Positions 1 to 9,376 of a DNA stretch of 64,000 nucleotides are shown piece after piece. A program made the position numbers and the translations under genes. This DNA is from Halobacteriovorax sp. (GTDB lineage: Bacteria; Bdellovibrionota; Bacteriovoracia; Bacteriovoracales; Bacteriovoracaceae), in the NCBI GenBank assembly GCA_020048985.1, contig JAIFLR010000016.1, positions 19,912 to 83,911 on the forward strand, in the 5' to 3' direction. A model generated the notes under the pieces. That model saw only the letters and a list, made by a program, of their open reading frames with translations, ran no database searches and was not told where the DNA came from. How positions within the stretch are numbered: the stretch's first letter is position 1; the number at the start of each line of letters is the position of its first letter.

Positions 1-387
1 CGTTATCTTCGTGCGCGCGGTGAGCGACTTGAGTTCATGTTTAATGAATCTGAGGTCCAATCAGTTTTTTATTTTTTCCCTGATCCGTGGCCAAAAAACC
101 GCCACAATAAAAAAAGACTTTTTCAAAAACCATTTTTGAACGCATGTCACAAAGTTTTAAAACCGGGTGGCACACTTTTTATTAAAACTGATCACGATGG
201 CTATTTTGACTGGATGCTAGATCACCTTAAAGAAGAAAAAAGATTTGAGGTCCTCTTGCAATCTCGTGACCTTAGGAAAGAATACCCTGAACATTTCCTC
301 TCGCAATTTACCACGAAATTTGAAAAGATCTTTTTATCCCAGGGTACTTTAATTAAATCTATCGTTTTGAAAAATATCAAAGGTTGA
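1..387 (+). CDS. trmB: tRNA (guanine-N7-)-methyltransferase, 3' part
   Basis: This is the C-terminal part of a TrmB-type methyltransferase, which makes m7G46 in the tRNA variable loop using SAM. The frame is open from base 1, so the N-terminal SAM-binding half lies outside the window; the first internal ATG is at 37. The stretch FFPDPWPKNRHNKKRL is the diagnostic TrmB motif, and the downstream KPGGTLFIKTDH and FTTKFEKIFLSQG segments also fit the family. The stop is one base before the dnaG ATG, so the two genes are probably co-transcribed. Identification is secure; only the 5' end is missing. Confidence 0.95.
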   Translation, partial: RYLRARGERLEFMFNESEVQSVFYFFPDPWPKNRHNKKRLFQKPFLNACHKVLKPGGTLFIKTDHDGYFDWMLDHLKEEKRFEVLLQSRDLRKEYPEHFLSQFTTKFEKIFLSQGTLIKSIVLKNIKG

Positions 388-388
388 A

Positions 389-2263
389 ATGGCCTTCGAA
401 CAGCTGAAAGATAGGATCAGAGAAACTCCGATCTCATCCATAATCAGTCATTACATGCCGTTAAATAAGAAGGGCGCCAGTTTGGTGGGCCTTTGTCCGT
501 TTCATCCTGATTCCAAACCATCCATGAACGTGAGCGATGCCAAGGGCATGTTTAAGTGCTTCGCTTGTGGTGCCGGTGGAGACGCCATTACTTTTGTTAA
601 AGACTTCACCAAAGTTGAATTTGTTGATGCTCTCAAAGATATTGCAGGAAAACTCGGTCTTCCTTTCGAAGAGTACCAAAAAGAAAAAAAGAAAAATCCG
701 CGTTTAGAAATGGCGTTCAGAGTGCTTAATGCTTCCGTAAAACTTTATAAGAAGTTTTCAGAGCAAGGACCCGAGTACTACTCGGCTTTCATTGAGAGAA
801 GAAAATTAAATCCAGACTCAATTGAAAAATTTCAAATTGGTTACGCCCCGGGAAATAATTCTCTGATGAAATATCTCGAGAGTGTTCCTGAGACGGATCG
901 CGATTTTGCCCAGCAAACAGCGATGGATCTGGGTTTGGTCAAATATAATGAAGCCCGCGACAGCTATTATGATTTCTACCGCGACCGAGTGATGTTTCCT
1001 ATTCACGATCACAGCGGACAAATTCGAGGTTACAGTTCACGAGCGGTGCTACCTGACCAGAATCCCAAATATTTAAACTCAGGCGAATCATTTGCTTTTG
1101 ATAAAGGGGCCATCCTCTTTGGTTATTTCTTCGGAAAAAATCTCATTCGCCAATCAGATCAAGTCATCATTGTTGAAGGCAACATGGACGTGATCATGAT
1201 GCATCAGTTTGGCTTTCTTAATACGGTTGGCACCATGGGAACCGCTCTTTCGGATCAATCCATTCGCCTCTTGGCCAACATGACCAAGAATGTATTTCTA
1301 GGCATGGATTCAGACGCCGCCGGAAAAAAAGCCATGAAGAAAATTAATGCTGATTTTATGAATTTGGGGATTCTGCCTAAGTTCTTAAGCTTTGAGCCGG
1401 CAAAAGATCCGGATGAATTTCTGCTTTTGGAAGGGCGACTAGCGCTGATTGAAAGACAGGAGAAGGCCCCGATCCTCCTCGATGTGCTCATTTCTGAGCT
1501 CATTCCGGAGAAGATCCCAGAAAATCTTGAAGTAAAACTTAAAACCCTGCAGTGCGTTTTTGAATTATTAGCTCCCCTCAAAGAACACCTCGCGGCTTCA
1601 GAGCGCGCAGTAAACGTGGCCAAGACTCTTGGTCTTAAATCTGACTCGGCAACCATTTTGCAAGACTACCGTGAGTACTTAAGTCACCAGAAAATGAAGA
1701 CATATCCAACACATGAGAAGCCCAAAATTATTAGCGCCGAAGAAGAGATTGAGCGAGAGGAACAAAAACAAACTGAGGAGAGAGAAAATCCAGTGCAAGA
1801 ATCGGGCCCACTGAGCAAGTCAGAAAAGGTCTTTCTCCGGGAAATTGTCTGTCATCCCGAGTTCTTGACGCATCCAAACAGGGATGAATTTCTTGCCTAT
1901 ATTGGACACAATGAGGTAAAAAGACTGTTTCAATGGCTCGTTAAAATTTATTTTGAAATCGACGAAGCCGAATACGTCCCGATTGTTCAGGATGAACTCC
2001 AGGCCGGTGGTTATGCTAAAGAAATTAAGGACATCGCTACAGATGCTCTTTATAACTACGGCAACAAGTATAACGATAAAGTCATTCAGCAAATGTTGAA
2101 GGACTACAAAGTGATGTTGAAAAGAGATCAGCTTAAAAATAAGCGTAAAGCTTTAGTTGATCGACAAAAAACCTCTCACACCCAAAATGAAGTTGATCAC
2201 CTCATGGTTGAGATCTCGAATTTAGATAGAGAGATCCACAATCTGAAAAATACGGTGTCCTAG
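389..2263 (+). CDS. dnaG: DNA primase DnaG
   Basis: Replicative primase of 624 aa, a normal length for DnaG; it synthesises RNA primers at the replication fork with DnaB helicase. The N-terminal CHC2 zinc ribbon is visible ([11 protein letters not shown] followed by [12 protein letters not shown], about residues 37-65). It is followed by the DnaG catalytic core and a TOPRIM domain with [11 protein letters not shown] and [13 protein letters not shown] around residues 260-315. The C-terminal third is charged and variable, as expected for the helicase-interacting domain. The ATG is one base after the trmB stop, and rpoD follows 14 bp downstream, which is the common dnaG-rpoD macromolecular synthesis order. 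Confidence 0.97.
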   Translation: MAFEQLKDRIRETPISSIISHYMPLNKKGASLVGLCPFHPDSKPSMNVSDAKGMFKCFACGAGGDAITFVKDFTKVEFVDALKDIAGKLGLPFEEYQKEKKKNPRLEMAFRVLNASVKLYKKFSEQGPEYYSAFIERRKLNPDSIEKFQIGYAPGNNSLMKYLESVPETDRDFAQQTAMDLGLVKYNEARDSYYDFYRDRVMFPIHDHSGQIRGYSSRAVLPDQNPKYLNSGESFAFDKGAILFGYFFGKNLIRQSDQVIIVEGNMDVIMMHQFGFLNTVGTMGTALSDQSIRLLANMTKNVFLGMDSDAAGKKAMKKINADFMNLGILPKFLSFEPAKDPDEFLLLEGRLALIERQEKAPILLDVLISELIPEKIPENLEVKLKTLQCVFELLAPLKEHLAASERAVNVAKTLGLKSDSATILQDYREYLSHQKMKTYPTHEKPKIISAEEEIEREEQKQTEERENPVQESGPLSKSEKVFLREIVCHPEFLTHPNRDEFLAYIGHNEVKRLFQWLVKIYFEIDEAEYVPIVQDELQAGGYAKEIKDIATDALYNYGNKYNDKVIQQMLKDYKVMLKRDQLKNKRKALVDRQKTSHTQNEVDHLMVEISNLDREIHNLKNTVS

Positions 2264-2277
2264 ATCCAGGAGATACT

Positions 2278-4017
2278 ATGTCAGTCGTTGTTGCATTTTT
2301 AAACTCACGGGAATTTTCCCGTCTCGTTATGAAAGGAAAAGATCAGACGTATCTTACTCCTGAAGAAATTAACGACGCGATTCCTGCAAACATTGTCGAT
2401 CCTAATTCAATTGACCAGATCATGGAAAAAATTGAAGAAGCTCGCATTCAGGTTAAAACTCCTGAAGTTGACGAGGAAGAAGCAGAAAAAGCTAGTACCG
2501 AAGTAGCTGAAGATCCACTTACTCATGATGAAGAAGCTGAGTTACGTGCCTCTACCAGTGACCCTGTTAAACTATATCTTAAGAAAATGGGTTCTGTTGC
2601 CCTTCTCACTCGTGAAGGCGAAGTAAAAATCGCTAAAGAGATTGAAGAAGGCGAAAAAGAAATCGTTCTTTCATGTCTTAAGTCTAAACACGCTCTTGAA
2701 GAGATTGTTAAACTTAAGAATAGAGTGATTCAGGCAGAAGAGCAGAACGAATTCGTTAAGGATCTCGTTCGTGGTCTAGATGATGAATCAGCTGAAAAAG
2801 AAATTCATGAAACTCGTGACAGAATTTATGCTGTTACTGATCACGTGAAAGATCTCCTTAATCTCATCGTTAATGAAGATGGGACTCTTAAGAAGATGGA
2901 AAACACTGAACAGAACATCATGAATAAAGTGGGCACTGAGCTAGTAGATCTTACCTTTAACCGTAAGATCATTAACTCTTTCACTGAACCAGTGAAAAGT
3001 TACTACCTCCAGTTCCGCGAACTCTATGAGCAACAAGAGCGTATCTATAAGTTCTTAGAAACAGCGAATGATGATGAATATAAGGTTCTTTATGACCGTT
3101 TGATGGAAGATGACGGCTACAAGCGCGAGCTTGCCCGTAACCTTTTCACAACAGACGCAAAAATTGAACAGATGATCCGTACTCAGGAAGATATCCTTCG
3201 TAAACTTCGTCGTCTGGCAATTGATGCTGGTATGGCATTTGAAGATATCCAATCAGTTTACAACATCATTATCACGGGTGAAGAGAAAGCCGATAAAGCG
3301 AAGTCTCAACTCGTTGAAGCGAACTTACGTCTCGTTGTATCGATCTCTAAAAAATACACTAACCGTGGCCTTCAGTTCCTGGATTTGATTCAGGAAGGAA
3401 ACATCGGTTTGATGAAAGCGGTTGATAAATTTGAATACCGTCGTGGTTATAAGTTCTCTACTTATGCTACTTGGTGGATTCGTCAGGCGATCACTCGTGC
3501 GATTGCGGATCAGGGTCGTACCATCCGTATTCCGGTCCACATGATTGAAACCATCAACAAACTTGCTCGTACATCACGTCAGCTTATTCAGGAACTTGGT
3601 CGCGAACCAACCCCGGAAGAGATTGCTGAGAAGATGGAGCTTTCTGTAGATAAAGTTAAAAAAGTATTCAAAATCTCTAAAGAGCCAATCTCTCTTGAAA
3701 CACCAATCGGTGAAGAAGAAGATTCATCTTTGGGTGACTTTATTGAAGATAAAAAGATCATCTCTCCAGCTGACGCTGTGATGAGTGTGACTCTTTCTGA
3801 ACAAACTCGTTCAGTTCTCTCAACTCTTACTCCAAGAGAAGAGAAAGTTCTTCGTATGCGTTTTGGTATCGGTGAAAAATCAGACCATACTCTTGAAGAA
3901 GTTGGTCAGGATTTCTTCGTGACTCGTGAGCGTATTCGTCAGATCGAAGCCAAAGCTCTTCGCAAACTACGCCATCCAAGTAGAGCGAAGCTGCTCAAAT
4001 CTTACCTCGACAATTAA
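2278..4017 (+). CDS. rpoD: Primary sigma factor RpoD (sigma-70)
   Basis: Housekeeping sigma factor of 579 aa. Region 1.1 is seen near the N terminus ([17 protein letters not shown]). Region 2 with the -10 recognition helix contains [20 protein letters not shown], regions 3.0 to 3.2 follow, and the region 4.2 helix-turn-helix reads [20 protein letters not shown]. The 240-residue acidic insert between regions 1 and 2 is typical of proteobacterial-type RpoD. An AGGAG ribosome site sits 7 bases before the ATG. It directly follows dnaG and ends at a strong intrinsic terminator, so it is probably the last gene of the trmB-dnaG-rpoD unit. Confidence 0.98.
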   Translation: MSVVVAFLNSREFSRLVMKGKDQTYLTPEEINDAIPANIVDPNSIDQIMEKIEEARIQVKTPEVDEEEAEKASTEVAEDPLTHDEEAELRASTSDPVKLYLKKMGSVALLTREGEVKIAKEIEEGEKEIVLSCLKSKHALEEIVKLKNRVIQAEEQNEFVKDLVRGLDDESAEKEIHETRDRIYAVTDHVKDLLNLIVNEDGTLKKMENTEQNIMNKVGTELVDLTFNRKIINSFTEPVKSYYLQFRELYEQQERIYKFLETANDDEYKVLYDRLMEDDGYKRELARNLFTTDAKIEQMIRTQEDILRKLRRLAIDAGMAFEDIQSVYNIIITGEEKADKAKSQLVEANLRLVVSISKKYTNRGLQFLDLIQEGNIGLMKAVDKFEYRRGYKFSTYATWWIRQAITRAIADQGRTIRIPVHMIETINKLARTSRQLIQELGREPTPEEIAEKMELSVDKVKKVFKISKEPISLETPIGEEEDSSLGDFIEDKKIISPADAVMSVTLSEQTRSVLSTLTPREEKVLRMRFGIGEKSDHTLEEVGQDFFVTRERIRQIEAKALRKLRHPSRAKLLKSYLDN

Positions 4018-4023
4018 TTTCTC

Positions 4024-4048
4024 AAAGGGCCCGAAAGGGCCCTTTTTT
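4024..4048 (+). terminator. Rho-independent terminator after rpoD
   Basis: A perfect 9-bp stem (AAAGGGCCC pairing with GGGCCCTTT) closes a GAAA tetraloop and runs into six T residues. It lies 7 bases after the rpoD stop, so it ends the trmB-dnaG-rpoD transcript. Confidence 0.93.
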
Positions 4049-4117
4049 ATTTTCAGGATGAAATGTATGTCGACGGCGGCAGGAAGCCGAGGAGTCGACT
4101 TTATCTGCCCAAAAAAA

Positions 4118-4146
4118 CTGCCAATCATAAATTTTTCATCTATACT
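4118..4146 (+). promoter_or_regulatory. Predicted sigma-70 promoter of the SNF2 helicase gene
   Basis: CTGCCA (-35, 4 of 6 consensus bases) and TATACT (-10, 5 of 6) are separated by exactly 17 bp. The site lies just after the rpoD terminator and 28 bases before the helicase ATG, which has an AAGG ribosome site. This would make the helicase and the next gene a separate transcription unit. It was identified by eye only. Confidence 0.55.
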
Positions 4147-4174
4147 GACCTTTTAATTTGATCTCGAAGGCTCT

Positions 4175-7100
4175 ATGGAATATACGCAGAACAATCAGTT
4201 AGATGAACTCCTCAGGTCGAACTTTGAACCTGCAGTCATCTTCCAGGCACAAAAATTGATTGGATTAGGCAGAGTCTCCCTTTCCTTTATGAAAGGGACT
4301 TATGATACCTACATTATCGTTTCAGGAATTCTTGCGGAAAATAACACCAACTACGAATCAAAAATCAGCTACAAACAAGGCAAGCTCGTTACCCAGTGTA
4401 CTTGCAAACTGTGGAACGCTGAAAAGCCCTGCCACCATACGGCGAGCTTACTTTTAAAATTCACTGAGCTTCAAGGCAAAACAAATCCTCAGAGCATCAA
4501 CCCTTTGGGTCTGGCCTACATTTCTCATGAAGGTGTTCACGTTGAAAGATACGGAACCCTGGTCAAGGCGGCCCCTCAGCTCTCTGGCGCCAAAATGAAC
4601 TCTACTTTCAGCTCCCTTCAGTACACTTTGGTGAACAGAAAAGTCGTGAATTTTCCTGCCCCTTCTAAATGGAAGGGTAAACTCAGCATCAATTTGATTC
4701 CAGCGACGGAACTTGAAGAATATAAAGACTCACTATACGTCGAAGATAAGTACTCTTACCGCTTCAGCATCATTGACGGCGAACTTGAATCAAAAGAAAT
4801 TTCGATCTTTGACGTCCTCTATCTGTTTAATTGGAAAACTGGCGAGGCGCTGGATCTTCCAAATGATATAAGAGAGCTCGTGAGTAAACTTAAACTCACA
4901 GATGTGATTGGCGATATTCAGGACTACATCCGCATCTTTCTTCCGCTCAAAGACAAAGGAATGGCCAACCTCACTATTAATGGCGAGTCGTGGGATACTT
5001 TTCCAATTGAGGACATGGAATACCGCTTCTCAATTAATCCATCTCCGCGTAAAAGTTTTCTTAATCTTGAGCTTGAGTTATTTACCGCCGACCAAAAACT
5101 CGTCCCTATGCCGTCGCCTTTTCTACTTTTTGTAAGTGAGCAGGGATGGGCGGGAAGTTTTAGAACAAAAAATGATGCTCTTCTCTTCTTCAAAACGTTA
5201 ATTGAAGACTTCGACAGAGAGACCAATTTCCATAAAAAATTCCTTCATTCGGCTTCTAAGAAGGCCATCATGAGCGAGTGGATCAGCCTGATCACCAAAG
5301 ATGATGAAATCCCATTCTTTGATCCGACATTTAAAAAAATATTCATGTTAAGCACGAAAACGTTCAGAAAGGTTTTCCTCGCTTTCCTCGACAGCTTTGG
5401 TGAAATTGGTTTTAAAACTTCTTTTTATATCAAAGAGGACCGTAAAATTATTTTCCAGGTTCCTAAGAATAATTTACTCGAAGGTGTTGCAGCATTTTTT
5501 CAATTTTTAAACCCACTTAAAATCCCTATTTTCTATGATCAGCAACAGGTCCGCACCTGGAAGAGCACCATTCGTTTTGAGAGGAACCGTGACCGCCTGG
5601 ACTGGTTTCAGCTGGATCTGGTTGTTTCAGATGAAGATCTGGATGTGATTCGAAATGCAGAGATAACTGACAATTTTCTTCTCTCAAATAAGGGACTGGT
5701 TCTTCTCTCAGATGAGCAAAAAGATGTTTTGCGCTTCATGAAGAGGTACACCAAATTTGAAGGTGAGAAAAAAGAAGCGGCCGTTAAAGGTCTCTCCAAG
5801 TTTGGTCTCTCCCTTCAGAGATCTCGAATTTTCGAATTATTCGAACTCAAGCGTCTGGGCATTGATGGGGCCTTGACTCAAGAAGAAGAAGATTTCTGTC
5901 ATAATATTATGACGATGGAAAATATGCCTGTTTACGAATGTGACAAGCGCTATGAAGAAATCGCCCGTCCTTACCAGATGGCCGGATACAACTGGCTGCG
6001 CTTTCTTTACGAGCATAAATTTGGTGCCTGTCTCGCTGATGATATGGGTCTTGGTAAAACATTACAGACCATAATGCTGCTACAGACACTCAAAGATAAA
6101 GTCGGAAAGATCCTCATTATTTGTCCCGTCTCCATTCTCTATAACTGGAAAAATGAATTAGAGAAATTCTCTGATCTGACTTGGTCCATTTATTACGGAG
6201 ATGAGAGAGAATTTAAAACGGAAGCAAAAGTTATTCTGACCAGTTATGGTCTTATGAAAAAAGAATCTTTTTCAACATTTGCTGAAGAAGAGTTCGATAT
6301 TTTAATTTTCGATGAAGTTCAGCATTTAAAAAATATCCGTTCCCTCGGGGCCAATGCCGCTCGCCAGATTAAGGCCAAATTCAGAATCTGTTTAACTGGT
6401 ACGCCAGTGGAAAATGATCTTTCAGAATTCTATAACATCATGGATTTGTGTGTCCCTGGAGTCTGGGGAGACTTAGGTCTGGTCAGATCAACTTCCAAGA
6501 ACAAAAACCGACTCCTGGCCCGTAGAACAGTGAAACCTTTTATTCTACGGCGAACAAAAGATCAGGTTCTCAAAGAGTTGCCTGAAAAAATTGAAAACCA
6601 CGTGTATTTGGATTTCTCACCAGAAGAAAGAGAGTTCTATCAGCAGAAACTGAATGCTGTTCGTGCCAATATGATTTCGACTGGCTCCAAGCGATACGGT
6701 GAAGTTCTCAAGTCACTTTTAGAGATGAGGCAGCTTTGCCTTTGGCAAAAACAGCCTCAATTTCAATCAACTAAAATTGATTTTTTGATGGAGAATCTGG
6801 AACAGCTAGTCACTGAGGGACATAAGACACTTGTCTTCTCTCAGTTCACAACTTATCTGGATATGATTCAAAACAAAATTAAAGTTAATGGCTGGAAGAT
6901 GGCAAGGATCGACGGTTCACAAACGATCAAAAAGCGTGGTGAGCAAGTGGAGTACTTCCAGAACGGTGAGGCGCAAATTTTCTTGATTTCACTTAAAGCG
7001 GGTGGTTTCGGATTAAACTTAACTGCTGCCAGTTATATTTTCCTGATGGATCCTTGGTGGAACCCTGCCGTTGAAAGACAGGCAATTGACCGGGCCCACC

Positions 7101-7282
7101 GTATCGGACAAGAAAATAAACTTACTGTGTATCGCCCGATTATCAAAGAATCAGTGGAAGAAAAAGTTCTAGTACTCCAGCAGAGTAAACGCGAACTTTT
7201 CAGAGATCTGATGGCCGAAGATGATGACGAGTACTTCAGTGGTAAACTCAATATGGAAGATTTTCAACATCTACTCAGTTAG
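4175..7282 (+). CDS. SWIM zinc finger SNF2-family helicase
   Basis: Large Swi2/Snf2 ATPase of 1035 aa, of the HepA/RapA-like bacterial class that translocates on double-stranded DNA. An N-terminal SWIM zinc finger is present (C75, C77, C86, H88). A long family-specific region follows, then the helicase core: motif I DDMGLGKT near residue 623, motif II as DEVQ near 712, motif III LTGTPVEN, motif V GGFGLNLTAASY and motif VI QAIDRAHRIGQ. All core motifs are intact. The DEVQ box in place of DEAH is seen in other bacterial SNF2 proteins. Its target and role are unknown; candidates are transcription recycling, repair or chromosome maintenance. It has its own promoter candidate and is followed 7 bp later by the DUF218 gene. 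Confidence 0.9.
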   Translation: MEYTQNNQLDELLRSNFEPAVIFQAQKLIGLGRVSLSFMKGTYDTYIIVSGILAENNTNYESKISYKQGKLVTQCTCKLWNAEKPCHHTASLLLKFTELQGKTNPQSINPLGLAYISHEGVHVERYGTLVKAAPQLSGAKMNSTFSSLQYTLVNRKVVNFPAPSKWKGKLSINLIPATELEEYKDSLYVEDKYSYRFSIIDGELESKEISIFDVLYLFNWKTGEALDLPNDIRELVSKLKLTDVIGDIQDYIRIFLPLKDKGMANLTINGESWDTFPIEDMEYRFSINPSPRKSFLNLELELFTADQKLVPMPSPFLLFVSEQGWAGSFRTKNDALLFFKTLIEDFDRETNFHKKFLHSASKKAIMSEWISLITKDDEIPFFDPTFKKIFMLSTKTFRKVFLAFLDSFGEIGFKTSFYIKEDRKIIFQVPKNNLLEGVAAFFQFLNPLKIPIFYDQQQVRTWKSTIRFERNRDRLDWFQLDLVVSDEDLDVIRNAEITDNFLLSNKGLVLLSDEQKDVLRFMKRYTKFEGEKKEAAVKGLSKFGLSLQRSRIFELFELKRLGIDGALTQEEEDFCHNIMTMENMPVYECDKRYEEIARPYQMAGYNWLRFLYEHKFGACLADDMGLGKTLQTIMLLQTLKDKVGKILIICPVSILYNWKNELEKFSDLTWSIYYGDEREFKTEAKVILTSYGLMKKESFSTFAEEEFDILIFDEVQHLKNIRSLGANAARQIKAKFRICLTGTPVENDLSEFYNIMDLCVPGVWGDLGLVRSTSKNKNRLLARRTVKPFILRRTKDQVLKELPEKIENHVYLDFSPEEREFYQQKLNAVRANMISTGSKRYGEVLKSLLEMRQLCLWQKQPQFQSTKIDFLMENLEQLVTEGHKTLVFSQFTTYLDMIQNKIKVNGWKMARIDGSQTIKKRGEQVEYFQNGEAQIFLISLKAGGFGLNLTAASYIFLMDPWWNPAVERQAIDRAHRIGQENKLTVYRPIIKESVEEKVLVLQQSKRELFRDLMAEDDDEYFSGKLNMEDFQHLLS

Positions 7283-7289
7283 GTGAAAT

Positions 7290-8066
7290 ATGTCGGGATC
7301 TATATTCAGAAACTACGCGATTGCTCTTACCTCTCCTACTGCATGGATTGGCCTGTTTCTCATTGTGGGGCTTATTCTCATTTGGACCAAGAAGCAAAAA
7401 CTGGCAAAATGGTGCCTCACTGTTGGCACGGGACTCTTCATTTTTTTTGCCTTTGACCCATTTACAGAAATACTTTTAAACAACTTTGAGAACGAGTACC
7501 CCGCATTTAGCATTGCCAATCAACCCTCAAGTGAAAAGATTAAATATGTAGTGGTTCTGGCCGGTGGTTATGTCCCAAATTCTCCCAACCACCCTTTGAC
7601 TACCGAACTTACCAGGCACACCCTAGCTCGAGTTATTGAGGGTATAAGAATTTATAAAACCATTCCAGGCTCACAGTTAGTGTTCACAGGAAAGGGTTGG
7701 GCCCCAAAGTCTGAAGCCTTTGCGATGAAGGAACTCGCAGTCTCCGTAGGAGTGAATGCCGAGCATATCATTATTGAAGAAGAATCAACTAATACCTATG
7801 ACCATACAACCTATCTCTTGAAGCTTTTGAAGAACGATTCCTTTGTTCTCGTAACGTCCGCGATTCATATGCCACGAGCAATGGGTCTTTTTCTCAAAGC
7901 TGGTTATAAACCGATACCTGCACCAACAGCACATATACTCACTGGTAAATATGAACTTTTTAATATGAAAGTTCCGTTTGCCAGCGGAGAAAATCTTGAG
8001 GCGGTAGATATGTGGTTTAATGAGTTTTTTGGAATTATCTGGGCGAAGATTAGAGGCAGAATATAA
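7290..8066 (+). CDS. YdcF/SanA-like DUF218 membrane protein (ElyC type)
   Basis: Protein of 258 aa with two N-terminal membrane helices (about residues 12-30 and 38-56) followed by a DUF218 domain outside the membrane. Diagnostic stretches are YVVVLAGGYVPN, QLVFTGKGW, the EEESTNTYDHTTYL segment and LVTSAIHMPRAMGLF. This matches the ElyC/YdcF group; ElyC is linked to lipid-carrier and peptidoglycan metabolism in E. coli, but the precise activity here is inferred. The start is supported by an AGGTGA ribosome site 5 bases upstream, and the 7-bp gap suggests co-transcription with the SNF2 gene. Confidence 0.85.
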   Translation: MSGSIFRNYAIALTSPTAWIGLFLIVGLILIWTKKQKLAKWCLTVGTGLFIFFAFDPFTEILLNNFENEYPAFSIANQPSSEKIKYVVVLAGGYVPNSPNHPLTTELTRHTLARVIEGIRIYKTIPGSQLVFTGKGWAPKSEAFAMKELAVSVGVNAEHIIIEEESTNTYDHTTYLLKLLKNDSFVLVTSAIHMPRAMGLFLKAGYKPIPAPTAHILTGKYELFNMKVPFASGENLEAVDMWFNEFFGIIWAKIRGRI

Positions 8067-8091
8067 GTGGCATGACCCAAGGCCATGCCAC
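8067..8091. terminator. Hairpin between convergent genes, probable bidirectional terminator
   Basis: GTGGCATG pairs perfectly with CATGCCAC around a 9-base loop, immediately after the DUF218 stop and 10 bases from the stop of the convergent - strand gene. There is no good T tract on either side, so efficiency is uncertain. Confidence 0.5.
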
Positions 8092-8101
8092 CGAATAAAG
8101 A

Positions 8102-9364
8102 TTACTTCAAAGTGTTGAAAAATGCTTTTGTATAAGTTCCAGTAGTTGTAGAGAACGATGCTCCTGTCCAACCAGTCACGCCATCAGCAGACTCTCTAAG
8201 AGATAAAGTAAGTTTCACTTTATCGCTAGAAGTAAGACTTAAAACGGCATTTTTAGGAAAGAACTTACCTTGGAAGTTAAGAACAATTGAACCAGTGTTT
8301 GACGTAAAGATAGCTGAGTAAACATTTTCACGAAAACTTCTGATCGTAAGAGTACCTTTAACTCCGGCCAACTCACCATTAAGAGTTCCAAGGATGTCCT
8401 TAGAGCTTACTTCTTTTGGAGCTTTACCAGCAAAAACCGTACGTGTTGAGAACAATTGAGTTCCAGAGAATTCAATTTTGTCATGCTTAGTTGATTCAAT
8501 TACACCTACGATCTCGCCATTTTTTCTGTTCAATTCAAAATTAAATCTGTTGGCCATCTCACCAGTTGAAAGGAAAAGACCAGAAACTTTATTCCCATTA
8601 ATTTCAGCATTGTTATAAGTATAAACAATAACTTTAAGCTTCGAATTAATGAAAGAAACAACAAGATTCTTAGAAGAACTAGAGTCTAAGACTGCAATTC
8701 TATCAAACGGAAGAGTTCCTACTGACTGACTGGCATCAGTTAGAACAACATTATAAAGGCCTTCATGAATAGGATCTAACTGAGTTAATTTGATTGTAAT
8801 ATCAGTAATTAGTGAAGTCGCTGCACGAGCAACCCAATCCTCATCATTAATACTAGTTGAATGCCCACGAGCTCCTTCAGCAAAATTAACTAGCTCATTG
8901 AGAATAGTAACATCTTCAATTTTAATTAGCTGTGACTGCCAAAAAGCAATGAGATTATAACGAGAAGTCTGAGTTCCGAACTGCTTGTAATAAGTAACTA
9001 GTTTTTCACCGTTAACTTCTGAAAACTTAGCAAGGTTAAAAACAACTGTATTAGTCAGATCCGTAGTAGCTCTGATAACCCAGTCTTCATCTTTAAGCTC
9101 CGTAGAAACTGCTGTTAATTCAAGACTGAGCTTATGAAGATTTTCGAGGATCTTTTGATTAGATTCGTCTTTGAATTTAGCTTTTAAATCGATCGCAAAC
9201 ATACCTCGCTTATCGCCGTTCATAGCACGTAGGGCAGAAATTTGCTCTGACATGTTACAAACCGGGACACCACAAGTTGCAATGCCATTATTAACTGACG
9301 TTGTTTGAGCATAAACAGGACTTAACATCCCAAGCAGTAGCGTAAACTGGATAAACTTTTTCAT
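8102..9364 (-). CDS. Secreted protein with internal repeat, unknown function
   Basis: Protein of 420 aa with a clear Sec signal peptide ending around SPVYAQT. I do not recognise the family. Two related segments of roughly 85 residues occur in the first half, marked by DEDWVIRATTDL and DEDWVARAATSL, each followed by a helical stretch. The C-terminal half is rich in alternating hydrophobic residues with lipid/polymer-binding-like beta strands (GTLTIRSFRENVYSAIF, SIVLNFQGKFFP). An AAGGAG ribosome site precedes the ATG. It is the last gene of a probable operon with the two TolC-like genes upstream, 12 bp away, so it may be cargo or a periplasmic partner of them. Confidence 0.7.
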   Translation of the reverse strand: MKKFIQFTLLLGMLSPVYAQTTSVNNGIATCGVPVCNMSEQISALRAMNGDKRGMFAIDLKAKFKDESNQKILENLHKLSLELTAVSTELKDEDWVIRATTDLTNTVVFNLAKFSEVNGEKLVTYYKQFGTQTSRYNLIAFWQSQLIKIEDVTILNELVNFAEGARGHSTSINDEDWVARAATSLITDITIKLTQLDPIHEGLYNVVLTDASQSVGTLPFDRIAVLDSSSSKNLVVSFINSKLKVIVYTYNNAEINGNKVSGLFLSTGEMANRFNFELNRKNGEIVGVIESTKHDKIEFSGTQLFSTRTVFAGKAPKEVSSKDILGTLNGELAGVKGTLTIRSFRENVYSAIFTSNTGSIVLNFQGKFFPKNAVLSLTSSDKVKLTLSLRESADGVTGWTGASFSTTTGTYTKAFFNTLK

Positions 9365-9376
9365 GAGGACTCCTTA

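Noticed and set aside
3926..4156. ORF of 76 codons overlapping the rpoD end and terminator
   Set aside because: It runs through the perfect terminator hairpin and is in another frame of the conserved region 4.2 of rpoD.
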